A stretch of 57,702 nucleotides of DNA from an uncultured Clostridium sp. Lineage in GTDB: Bacteria > Bacillota > Clostridia > Lachnospirales > Lachnospiraceae. The notes under the pieces were generated by a model, which was not told where the DNA came from, did not search any database, and saw nothing but the letters and a program-made list of their open reading frames with translations. Below are positions 44,029 to 51,488 of this stretch, piece by piece (within the stretch, counting starts at the first letter, position 1; each line of letters starts with the position of its first letter). The stretch spans positions 1 to 57,702 of the forward strand of contig CAMEWU010000001.1 of the NCBI GenBank assembly GCA_945946715.1, written 5' to 3'. Position numbers and translations under genes: made by a program.

Positions 44029-45108
44029 TTAATCATCTTCAATCATACTGATGACATAGGAACGGGAAGGGGTTTCACTCATTTCCATCATAAGGAATAA
44101 CCAGCCCTCTTCATTTAAAATGGTACTAAGCTGTTCTTTAAAATAATCACAGCAGTTTTCCAGTGTAGGATTAATGATATCGAAAGGAGGACATTCATTT
44201 AAATCCTTATCCTGATATTGATCCATAAAAGCCTCAATTTTCTTTTCCAAATCCGTGAACTGAATAAAATTCTGTTGCATCTTAATCACATGGAGTGTAA
44301 TTTCCCAGGTGTGAGGATGCATGGCACCCAGTACGCCATTAATATAAATGGCATGTCGGGCATTTAAGTAAAACTTGAATTTATACTGTTTATACCGATT
44401 ACTTTTGCCACTGTGGTGAATGGTAATGGAGGTGTCTTCACCATCCGGTTTGGCTGTATTCTCTAATCGTTCGAATTCCTGATTGCGTTCCAATAGTTCT
44501 TTCTGTGTTTGGGTAAGAAGCCGTTCTGTTTTGGTCCAGGCACCGGATAGGGCAGTGACAGCACCAATTGCCAGAAGCAGCAGGACCGCAAAAAGCAGAA
44601 TGATATATACCTCATAGGTAGTAATACTACCTGTAGATAAAAACTGGGAGCGGTCTGTAATCATTCCTACGGTATAGGTATCAGCTCCTACATTAAAATC
44701 GGTGGTAGTAAGTATTCCATTTTGTGCCTTCAGGTTTTCAAAGAAGGATGCCCGGTCTTTCAAAGTGGTTAGCGACTGGGTGGTTGACAGGTTTTTGGCA
44801 AAGATAACCTGCTCATTCTGAATCAGGAAGGTCCAGCTTCCCCCGGAAACAGGCACATGGGTAGACAGATATTCCACGACCTCTTCGGAAGAAGCACCTG
44901 TTTCATACATGGTAAAAAGGGTATCTGAAAGCTGATTACAGTACTGCTGCTGTGTATTGGTATCCCGGGTCACGTAACTGTTGGTAATTCCATTCAGAAT
45001 AGTAAGTAACAGAACAATGGAAGCAACGGTTACCAGTATAATAGTAAGGATTATGGTGGTCAAACGACTGGCAGGATGCTGTTGCCAGTGGAAGGTTTTC
45101 TTATTCAT
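44029..45108 (-). CDS. Membrane protein with C-terminal PTPS-fold domain (exosortase G-associated)
   Basis: 359 aa. One helix at about 18-40, an extracytoplasmic Cache-like region (about 45-165), a second helix at about 166-190, a coiled-coil linker (about 192-220) and a PTPS/QueD-like domain (about 225-359). The likely zinc ligands His252 and the pair His264/His266 (AMHPHTWEI) are kept, as is Glu345 in SETPSRSY, but the catalytic Cys normally before the HxH pair is absent. GGAGG precedes the start, which overlaps the glycosyltransferase gene by 8 bp. It probably senses an external signal and acts through the cytosolic PTPS-like domain (inference). Confidence 0.78.
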   Translation of the reverse strand: MNKKTFHWQQHPASRLTTIILTIILVTVASIVLLLTILNGITNSYVTRDTNTQQQYCNQLSDTLFTMYETGASSEEVVEYLSTHVPVSGGSWTFLIQNEQVIFAKNLSTTQSLTTLKDRASFFENLKAQNGILTTTDFNVGADTYTVGMITDRSQFLSTGSITTYEVYIILLFAVLLLLAIGAVTALSGAWTKTERLLTQTQKELLERNQEFERLENTAKPDGEDTSITIHHSGKSNRYKQYKFKFYLNARHAIYINGVLGAMHPHTWEITLHVIKMQQNFIQFTDLEKKIEAFMDQYQDKDLNECPPFDIINPTLENCCDYFKEQLSTILNEEGWLFLMMEMSETPSRSYVISMIEDD

Positions 45109-46474
45109 CTGTATTTACCTCCGATTTCCATTTCTGAAGCTGCCGACGGATTCCTTGAAAATCATGTCGGATAACATTACAAAAAGCAGCCCATTCCTCT
45201 GAGAAATTCTTCATTTTCCAGCTCTGCGTTCCTTTAATGGCATTAATGATGCCGGCAAAGCGAAACCAGAATATCATAAAATTATAAAGAGGCAGCAGGG
45301 CAATCAAATACCATTTTCTGGCATAATAGCGTTGTAACTGTTTCTCTTTTGATAAAAACATCAGAATGCAGATATAAAGCAAAAGAGTAGAAAACACATA
45401 TAACAGGTACATGATGATAACGGATTTTACAATCAGCATAATAGGATAATTAATAAATGCAAGGCATATTAAAGCAAAATACCAAATCATCCGGGGAAAT
45501 GCAAAGGTATGGTCATACATCAGTAAGCGAATGACAAAATCGGATAAGAAGCCTTTGCCAAAAAACATACCACGTCCCTTAAACATATGCATGACTTCAA
45601 TTTCTCCCCGTTGCCAACGCTGGCGCTGGATATAAAGACGGTTCAAGTCTTCAATAGGGTCAACAAAGAAATATGCATCTTCACATAATGCCACCTGTTC
45701 CTTCAAGGTGTCCCGAATCTGGAAGGTTACATGTGTATCCTCACAAATAGTATCTGTATTATATAGCTGTGTTTTTAAAATGGCTGACTTTCGAAAGGCA
45801 GAAAAGGCACCGGATAGAGTAAATATGCTGTTAAACTCTGATTGAAAATTCCGTCCGGCTAAAAAGGCCTGACAGTATTCGAAGAATTCCAGCTTCCGCA
45901 GCAGACGGAGAGGAAAAGATTTAGTTTCATCAATCATTTCCGGATTTGTCATAATGGTACCGGTCAGACAGTCAATGGTATCTTCCTCTTCAAATCGGCG
46001 CACCATATTGTACAGGGCTTCCGGATGCAGAACTCCATCACTGTCGATGTGAATAATGTATTTTCCATAGCTGTTAAATAAAGCCAGATTTAATGCTTTG
46101 GATTTCCCCTGCTCCGAATTCATCCAGGTGATAGTTAGCTCAGGGAAGTCCTCCTGGCATTGACAATATACCTGAAAGCTGTCATCGGTACTTTCATTAT
46201 TGACTAACATAATATAAATCAGTTTACTGTCATAGGTAGAATCATTTATGGATTTGATGCATGCATAAAGCGTCTCGGCAGAGTTATATACCGGAATAAT
46301 CAGTGTAATTTCCGGGCAATACTGCAATTCTTCCTCTTTTTTTCTGAAGATTCTACGCTTCAGCAAAATAAAAAAGTCAAAAACAGTGGGAATAATTTCC
46401 ATTACAATGGGAATGATAACCCATGCCATCCAAAAGAGAATCGGACTATGCAATAAATCATTCATGAATGTCAT
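45101..46474 (-). CDS. Family 2 glycosyltransferase of the exosortase G system
   Basis: 457 aa from ATG 46474 (AGGTG upstream); GTG 46486 is possible. An N-terminal helix (about 8-30), a GT2 catalytic domain (about 50-290) with the nucleotide-sugar region LIIPVYNSAETL, DXD-type IDSDGVL, and QRQRWQRGE as the processive-type QxxRW motif, then three or four C-terminal helices. This is the layout of membrane glycosyltransferases such as hyaluronan or cellulose synthases and matches the exosortase G-associated GT family as I know it. It overlaps the XrtG gene by 17 bp. Confidence 0.85.
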   Translation of the reverse strand: MTFMNDLLHSPILFWMAWVIIPIVMEIIPTVFDFFILLKRRIFRKKEEELQYCPEITLIIPVYNSAETLYACIKSINDSTYDSKLIYIMLVNNESTDDSFQVYCQCQEDFPELTITWMNSEQGKSKALNLALFNSYGKYIIHIDSDGVLHPEALYNMVRRFEEEDTIDCLTGTIMTNPEMIDETKSFPLRLLRKLEFFEYCQAFLAGRNFQSEFNSIFTLSGAFSAFRKSAILKTQLYNTDTICEDTHVTFQIRDTLKEQVALCEDAYFFVDPIEDLNRLYIQRQRWQRGEIEVMHMFKGRGMFFGKGFLSDFVIRLLMYDHTFAFPRMIWYFALICLAFINYPIMLIVKSVIIMYLLYVFSTLLLYICILMFLSKEKQLQRYYARKWYLIALLPLYNFMIFWFRFAGIINAIKGTQSWKMKNFSEEWAAFCNVIRHDFQGIRRQLQKWKSEVNTDE

Positions 46475-47054
46475 ATCGGAATGCACCTACTTTCTGTCGA
46501 ATTACTTGTGCTTTGGTAAATACATAGAAGTACAAGGCAATTGTGCAGGCATAGAACACCAGTCTTCCTACAAATGAATGTGCAAAAAAGTATAGACCTT
46601 CCCCACCCCAGTAAATCATTTGACAAATGATAAAGATACGCAGAACATTTGCCATAAAAATGCTAAAGATTCCAATGACACTGATGACAATCTTTTCATA
46701 ATACTGATAGGCTGGGAAAAACCAAAGAAGTGCCAGAAATGCGAAGGTCTCAATAATACCGGAACACTCAAAATCTACATAAAGAGAAAGATTCGTACTG
46801 CCTCTGGAAATAAATAAAAGCCCTTTTTCAAAATAGGAAGAATAAGTACCGGTTATTTCTCCCAATAAGCCGGATACGGCAGCAATCGCATTCTGCATAG
46901 GGGCAAGCAGAATCGGTTGCAATACTATGATTGCAATCGTAAAGAGTCCTGCACTTCCAATGGTAAAAAACCAGAAATCCAGCTTGGCACGTTTTAAAAC
47001 AGTCAAAATGTAAACCCATACTATAGTTATCAGGATAATAATCCAATTAATCAT
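46458..47054 (-). CDS. xrtG: Exosortase G (XrtG), membrane cysteine transpeptidase-like
   Basis: 198 aa with about six membrane helices. The exosortase/archaeosortase catalytic triad is in place: Cys97 in DFECSGI, Arg139 in MANVLRI and His159 in FFAHSFVGR. The short length and DFECSG/NVLRI form fit the Gram-positive XrtG family. By analogy with archaeosortase it should cleave the C-terminal sorting helix of its target and attach a lipid or glycan. The start overlaps the Firmicu-CTERM substrate gene by 8 bp, implying coupled synthesis of enzyme and substrate. Confidence 0.85.
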   Translation of the reverse strand: MINWIIILITIVWVYILTVLKRAKLDFWFFTIGSAGLFTIAIIVLQPILLAPMQNAIAAVSGLLGEITGTYSSYFEKGLLFISRGSTNLSLYVDFECSGIIETFAFLALLWFFPAYQYYEKIVISVIGIFSIFMANVLRIFIICQMIYWGGEGLYFFAHSFVGRLVFYACTIALYFYVFTKAQVIRQKVGAFRYDIHE

Positions 47055-47799
47055 ATTGTGTTACCCTTCTCTTTTTATAGGTAAAATACCCTATGACACA
47101 ACAGGTAAGAGCAGCCAGAACACCAAGCAAAGGTCCGGTAGATGTGCCAACCCATGTAACGCCTTCTGCACCAATATTCGGATTCGTGATAGTGATAGAA
47201 CCTACATTACTGATATTCATACCGGTAAGACGGGCAAAGTCATCTAAACGGAATGCAAATTCGATTTCATCTCCCTTTGTATCCGGTTGGTGATTCTGAT
47301 CGTATATGGTAATCGCTGCCTGACTGTCACAATACTTGGTGTAATCAATAATCACGCCCATATTGGTGTAAATTCCTTCCGGCAGAGAACGCATTTCATT
47401 ATTATAGTAATCCCAGTCAATACTGCCGTCTTCATGAACCGGATAGATACCCAGTGCATGAGACTGACCGTTAATGGTAATAGTCATTTGCTGAACCTGA
47501 ATCTGTGAAGTATACAAATCATTCATGGAAAAATGTACATAGACCATTTCTCCATCGGTATAAATCTGCCCTTTGTGTACACTTTCAGCATTATTAGAGG
47601 AATAAGTAATATTCGTAACCGGATAAGCAGACCAGTCATCATAATATCCATCAATCTGTATTCCGGAAGATACTTGAAGCAGTTCATCTTCAGCTGTAGC
47701 ACCATAAGCATAGATAGAACCAAAGCCGGTGTAGAATAGAAACCCTAAGCTGAGAAAAAATGTTGCAAAACGTTTTATATGATTGTTATGTTTCATCAT
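47047..47799 (-). CDS. Secreted protein with Firmicu-CTERM-like sorting tail (exosortase G substrate)
   Basis: 250 aa. Signal peptide (about 1-33, ending AYGA), a beta-rich extracellular domain (about 40-205) with GIQIDGYYDDWSAYP resembling CBM9/DOMON-type sugar-binding modules, and a C-terminal tail of VGTSTGPLLG, a hydrophobic helix, then YKKRR. That tail matches the tripartite Firmicu-CTERM signal expected for XrtG. It is the only such protein in the island and therefore the probable dedicated target. AGGAG lies 6 nt before the ATG. Confidence 0.78.
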   Translation of the reverse strand: MMKHNNHIKRFATFFLSLGFLFYTGFGSIYAYGATAEDELLQVSSGIQIDGYYDDWSAYPVTNITYSSNNAESVHKGQIYTDGEMVYVHFSMNDLYTSQIQVQQMTITINGQSHALGIYPVHEDGSIDWDYYNNEMRSLPEGIYTNMGVIIDYTKYCDSQAAITIYDQNHQPDTKGDEIEFAFRLDDFARLTGMNISNVGSITITNPNIGAEGVTWVGTSTGPLLGVLAALTCCVIGYFTYKKRRVTQYD

Positions 47800-47832
47800 T
47801 CATCACTCCTGTTCTGATGGTATGTCATTTCT

Positions 47833-48246
47833 TTATTCATCCTGTACTTGTGAAAGGTCGGTTATATCCCGGTAAGAAGCCGGTAAATGAATTCGGCTGG
47901 ATACCTGATAGATACTTAGTGGTGTTGTATAAATATCCAATTGATACAGATTCACACCAATTTCATAAAGGGAAGTCTTTAAGTCCTCAAAAAATACGTC
48001 CCCGATGTTTTCCATATTTGGAACCAGAGTTTGAAATGCAGGTATGTCATTTAGGACACAATGCTCATACTGATTCAAATACTGTGTTACGATTTTATCA
48101 ATATCAAAAAACATAATTTGTTCTGTCTGCTGTTCTTTACTTACATATATTGTGATAGTAAAGGTATGTTGGTGTTGATGTTCTTTTTTATAATCAAAAC
48201 TATGTGTAGCATTAAAACGGTACTGGTATTTATAATACTTCTGCAT
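47833..48246 (-). CDS. PTPS/QueD-fold protein of the exosortase G operon
   Basis: 137 aa from ATG 48246 (GAGGTG 7 nt upstream). The fold is that of 6-pyruvoyl-tetrahydropterin synthase/QueD: His15 in NATHSF and the pair His25/His27 in HQHQHTFTI are the likely zinc ligands. The catalytic Cys that normally precedes the HxH pair is replaced (KKEHQHQH), and the C-terminal Glu of the family is replaced in IYTTPLSIYQV. It is unlikely to be a QueD; no queuosine or folate gene is nearby. First gene of the exosortase operon. Confidence 0.75.
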   Translation of the reverse strand: MQKYYKYQYRFNATHSFDYKKEHQHQHTFTITIYVSKEQQTEQIMFFDIDKIVTQYLNQYEHCVLNDIPAFQTLVPNMENIGDVFFEDLKTSLYEIGVNLYQLDIYTTPLSIYQVSSRIHLPASYRDITDLSQVQDE

Positions 48247-48467
48247 AAAAAGCACCTCAAATATCATTTTCTATCGTAGGATACTATAATACTTTTTTGT
48301 CGAATTTTCATTGTAAATTTATGTTGTTTTATGTAAAATCTAACAGTTAAATAAAATTTTATAATTGATTTTATGGTTGTATATGATATCGGCAGGGTAA
48401 AATTAAAAAAATAGACAGAATACCATACATTTAAATGTTATTTTAGTGGCTCAAAGTTACTAGTCGT

Positions 48468-48496
48468 TTGACAAAGAATAGGGAAGTTGATACTAT
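48468..48496 (+). promoter_or_regulatory. Promoter of the DUF5684-like/mscL genes
   Basis: TTGACA (48468-48473), 17-bp spacer, TACTAT (48491-48496). The 266-bp divergent spacer also must contain the minus-strand exosortase promoter, which I could not place. Confidence 0.65.
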
Positions 48497-48533
48497 GATG
48501 TTATAACTTGTAAATAATAAGGAGGAAGAGAAA

Positions 48534-48920
48534 ATGTATTTATCAGATTATGAATCAATGGAGATGGTATTAGGAGGATTAGGTGTTGCAGTCTACATAA
48601 TTGCAATGGTAATTTCATTAGCTGTTTCAGTACTTACAATTATTGCATTATGGAAACTGTTTGTTAAAGCGGGACAGCCGGGCTGGGCATCCATTATTCC
48701 TGTTTATAACTGCTGTTGTCTGGCTGATATCGGATTTGGAAATAAGTGGCTTGGACTTCTTTCATTAATTCCTGGTGCAGGCGGTATCTTTATGATGATT
48801 GTTTGGTTCCTGGTTGCTAAAAACTTTGGTAAAGGCACCGGATTTAGTATCTGTACGGTATTGTTTACACCGATTTGTTTGATGATTCTGGCATTTGGAA
48901 GTTCAGAATACGTAGGCTAA
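48534..48920 (+). CDS. Small membrane protein (DUF5684-like)
   Basis: 128 aa with four hydrophobic segments. The central pattern LFVKAGQPGWASIIPVYN followed by IGFGNKWLGLL matches DUF5684, often fused to signal peptidase but here standing alone. GGAGGAAG precedes the start. It lies about 20 bp before mscL and is probably co-transcribed, so a role in membrane stress is conceivable but unproven. Confidence 0.75.
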   Translation: MYLSDYESMEMVLGGLGVAVYIIAMVISLAVSVLTIIALWKLFVKAGQPGWASIIPVYNCCCLADIGFGNKWLGLLSLIPGAGGIFMMIVWFLVAKNFGKGTGFSICTVLFTPICLMILAFGSSEYVG

Positions 48921-48939
48921 CTAGGAAAGGGTGACACGA

Positions 48940-49359
48940 TTGAAGAAGTTTCTGGAAGAATTTAAAAAGTTCATTATGAAAGGCAATGCCTTAGATCTGG
49001 CAGTGGGTGTTATTATCGGTGGCGCATTTACTTCAATTGTAAATTCATTAAATGCAGATATTATTACACCAATCCTTGCAATCTTTGGAGGAATCGATTT
49101 TTCTAATCTGACCGTAAAGCTTGGTCAAGGGGATTTGGCACCTGTATTGACATATGGTAATTTTATTACAGCAGTTATCAACTTTTTAATTACAGCCTTT
49201 GTTATTTTCTGCATGATTAAGGTGATTAATGGTGTTGGTGATAAGTTCAAAAAGAAAAAAGAAGAGAAGCCAACTACAAAGAAATGTCCATACTGTAAGA
49301 GCGAGATTGCAATCGATGCAACCAGATGTCCGCATTGTACATCCGAGTTGGAGAAGTAA
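48940..49359 (+). CDS. mscL: Large-conductance mechanosensitive channel with C-terminal zinc ribbon
   Basis: 139 aa from TTG 48940, 9 nt after AGGAAAGG; GTG 48931 is too close to that site. N-terminal helix and pore-lining TM1 (FIMKGNALDLAVGVIIGGAF), a periplasmic loop and TM2 (ITAVINFLITAFVIFCMIKV) define MscL, which vents solutes on hypo-osmotic shock. The C-terminal cytoplasmic part carries CPYCKSEIAIDATRCPHC, a zinc ribbon not found in E. coli MscL. Confidence 0.93.
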   Translation: MKKFLEEFKKFIMKGNALDLAVGVIIGGAFTSIVNSLNADIITPILAIFGGIDFSNLTVKLGQGDLAPVLTYGNFITAVINFLITAFVIFCMIKVINGVGDKFKKKKEEKPTTKKCPYCKSEIAIDATRCPHCTSELEK

Positions 49360-49376
49360 GAGAAGAATCAAATATA

Positions 49377-49419
49377 AAAGAAACCATTTTCGAACTAAAA
49401 TTCGTCAATGGTTTCTTTT
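49377..49419. terminator. Bidirectional terminator between mscL and ribH
   Basis: AAAAGAAACCATT pairs with AATGGTTTCTTTT, with an inner CGAA/TTCG stem; both flanks are A/T rich, suiting both convergent genes. Confidence 0.85.
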
Positions 49420-49456
49420 GATTTAAAGATTACTTAAGCATTATTTCATTAGAATT

Positions 49457-49918
49457 CTAAATCTGTTTAATTAAGTTCACCATTTCAATAGCAGACAATG
49501 CACAGTCATAGCCCTTATTTCCGGCTTTGGTACCGGCACGTTCAATTGCCTGTTCAATACTATCCGTGGTTACAACACCGAATAATACCGGAACCTCTGA
49601 TTGTAAAGAAACCTGTGCGATTCCCTTGGATACCTCATTACATACATAATCATAATGACTGGTAGCTCCGCGAATAACAGCACCTACACAGATGACTGCA
49701 TCATACTTACCGGATTTTGCCATTTTTTCAGCAATCAATGGGATTTCAAAGGCACCCGGTACCCAGGCAGTGGTAATGTCTTCTTCCTTAACACCATGAC
49801 GTACCAAACCATCAATAGCACCACCTAATAATTTGCTGGTAATGAATTCGTTAAAACGGGATGCAACGATTCCTACCTTCATGTCCTGTGCAACTAATTT
49901 TCCTTCTAAAGTGTTCAT
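49457..49918 (-). CDS. ribH: 6,7-dimethyl-8-ribityllumazine synthase
   Basis: 153 aa. It condenses 5-amino-6-ribitylaminouracil with 3,4-dihydroxy-2-butanone 4-phosphate, the penultimate riboflavin step. Family patterns are IVASRFNEFITSKLL, WVPGAFEIP, and VICVGAVIRGATSHYDYV with the catalytic His. Full length. It is separated from the other rib genes by an epimerase gene and a repeat cluster, yet is in the same orientation, so transcription from the FMN riboswitch must cross the repeats to reach it. Confidence 0.97.
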   Translation of the reverse strand: MNTLEGKLVAQDMKVGIVASRFNEFITSKLLGGAIDGLVRHGVKEEDITTAWVPGAFEIPLIAEKMAKSGKYDAVICVGAVIRGATSHYDYVCNEVSKGIAQVSLQSEVPVLFGVVTTDSIEQAIERAGTKAGNKGYDCALSAIEMVNLIKQI

Positions 49919-49941
49919 TATAAAATCCTCCTTACAATATG

Positions 49942-50856
49942 TTATTTATTATAATTATTTAAATGAGTATCTATATAATCCATAAATGGTTTCTTACTGA
50001 CTTGCTCTTGGTTGTTTTTGTACCAGTCATATGCTTCCTGTAAACCATCGAATAATGGCTTTGTATCAGGTATGAATTGGAGTTGCTTTGTTACATCAAG
50101 ATAGTATTCATAATCATAGAAACTAAAATATTTTCGTTGGTCTATATCTTCGAATACAGATATGAATTCCACTGGTTTGTTTACAATACCATAGCAAAGT
50201 TCCACCCATTCACGAATGGAAACGGTCTCTTGGTTTCCTACATTAAAAATATGCTGATAAGGCTTGGCGTCTAAGATGGCATCTATAAATCGGCATAAAT
50301 CATGGACGTGGAAAAACTGCAATTGCATTTCTCCGTTTTCAGGCAGATAGAATTTTCGGTTTTCCAAAGCACAGTCAAAAACAAATGCTTCTCTGTAAAT
50401 ATCATTCATGGGACCATATAAATATGGTGGACGAAGAATGTAAGCATTGGGATTCCTATCTAAAAGTGCCTGTTCTGCTTCAATCTTATCCGTTCCATAT
50501 TTGCCCCAATATTTATTAGCCCCTACTTGGGTTGCTTCTGTAAATGGCTGTAGAGAATACTCAGGATATACAGCACTGGAGCTGATGAGAACATATTCAT
50601 CATAGCTTCCTAAGGCATCAAGTAACAAATCAACGTCTTTGGCAGTATAGGCAGTAACATCAATTACAGCATCGAAATGAAAAGGACGAAGAACATCACC
50701 TAAATGATTCCTGTCTGCCTGAATCAGCTTTGCTCCTGCAGATTGTGGTCTGCTGTTTCTGTTGAGTACATAAACATCATAGCCTTTGGCAATATAGTAT
50801 TCTGCTACATATCTGCTGACAAATACAGTTCCGCCGGTTACAAGGATTGTTGGCAT
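49942..50856 (-). CDS. NAD-dependent epimerase/dehydratase (extended SDR)
   Basis: 304 aa. Rossmann motif TGGTVFVSRYVAEYY has the extended-SDR shape with the usual Gly positions partly changed (GGTVFVS in place of GGxGxxG). The catalytic region is SSSAVYPEY and YGTDKIEAEQAL, giving a Ser-Tyr-Lys set. It resembles nucleotide-sugar epimerases and related reductases; substrate unknown. It lies between a repeat cluster and ribH, 23 bp before ribH, and is not a known riboflavin enzyme. Confidence 0.8.
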   Translation of the reverse strand: MPTILVTGGTVFVSRYVAEYYIAKGYDVYVLNRNSRPQSAGAKLIQADRNHLGDVLRPFHFDAVIDVTAYTAKDVDLLLDALGSYDEYVLISSSAVYPEYSLQPFTEATQVGANKYWGKYGTDKIEAEQALLDRNPNAYILRPPYLYGPMNDIYREAFVFDCALENRKFYLPENGEMQLQFFHVHDLCRFIDAILDAKPYQHIFNVGNQETVSIREWVELCYGIVNKPVEFISVFEDIDQRKYFSFYDYEYYLDVTKQLQFIPDTKPLFDGLQEAYDWYKNNQEQVSKKPFMDYIDTHLNNYNK

Positions 50857-51485
50857 CTATAGTTCCTCCTGTTATTGTAAATTATGGTTTAACACAATAA
50901 CCTTCAACCGCGGTTCCGAGGATATAGGTCTGCACGAGACGCGTTAATCGCACTTCGTGCTCACGGGTAGTGCACTGACGTGCACGTAGGTCGTAAGGAA
51001 TCCTCCCACTTCGTGGGTCCCTCCTTGCGACAAGATACACTCCTGCCAGCACGTAGCGGTACGTAAGGCTGTGCATTAACATGTACAAAGATTGTTTATA
51101 TCTAAGCACAGCCTAAGGACCGACGTGCTTCTAGGGCCTCGTGCGGACCTATATCCTCAAACCGCTGTGTTAGAAATCGTCAAAAATCATAATTTATAGT
51201 GTGGCAAGTAGTAAGGCTCCGCGAGAATTATAGTAATTTTAACTTGCGCGGAGCGGTACTATTTACTCCAATATAAATTATGGGTTTTACCAGAGTAGAT
51301 GTTCGGCGGATGAATCTATATGCTTGATGCAGGCTCTAAAAGTACGTCGGTACTTGGATTGCGTTTTTTGCAATCCTATGTACCGCTACGTACTGACCGA
51401 AGCGAAAGCGGGTCTGCATTAAGCATATAGATTCGAAGCCGAATGGTATACTGGTGCGTTAAACCATAATTTATCAAACCATAAT
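50857..51485. repeat. Cluster of nested long inverted repeats in the riboflavin operon
   Basis: This 629-bp gap has no gene. The outer 15-bp ends AAATTATGGTTTAAC (50879-50893) and its exact complement (51458-51472) enclose the cluster. Internal copies of the same end sequence (near 51185 and 51274) divide it into module A (about 50879-51196), a short hairpin B (about 51199-51268) and module C (about 51274-51472). A and C are each long imperfect palindromes: GGATATAGGTCTGCACGAG versus CTCGTGCGGACCTATATCC in A, and GAATCTATATGCTTGATGCAG versus CTGCATTAAGCATATAGATTC in C. Both contain GTACGT/ACGTAC with GCGGTAC cores. No transposase is present. Confidence 0.85.
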
Positions 51486-51488
51486 TTA
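51461..51488. repeat. 13-bp direct repeat at the ribBA stop
   Basis: AAACCATAATTTA occurs at 51461-51473 and 51476-51488. The second copy supplies the ribBA stop codon (51486-51488). It may be a duplicated element end. Confidence 0.75.

Noticed and set aside
47833..48246. QueD / 6-pyruvoyl-tetrahydropterin synthase in queuosine or folate synthesis
   Set aside because: The catalytic Cys is missing and the genetic context is the exosortase G operon, with no queC, queE or fol genes.
50857..51485. CRISPR or a coding region of about 75 aa on the minus strand (50882-51109)
   Set aside because: The repeats are inverted, not direct with unique spacers, and the short open frame is made of hairpin sequence without ribosome site or family resemblance.
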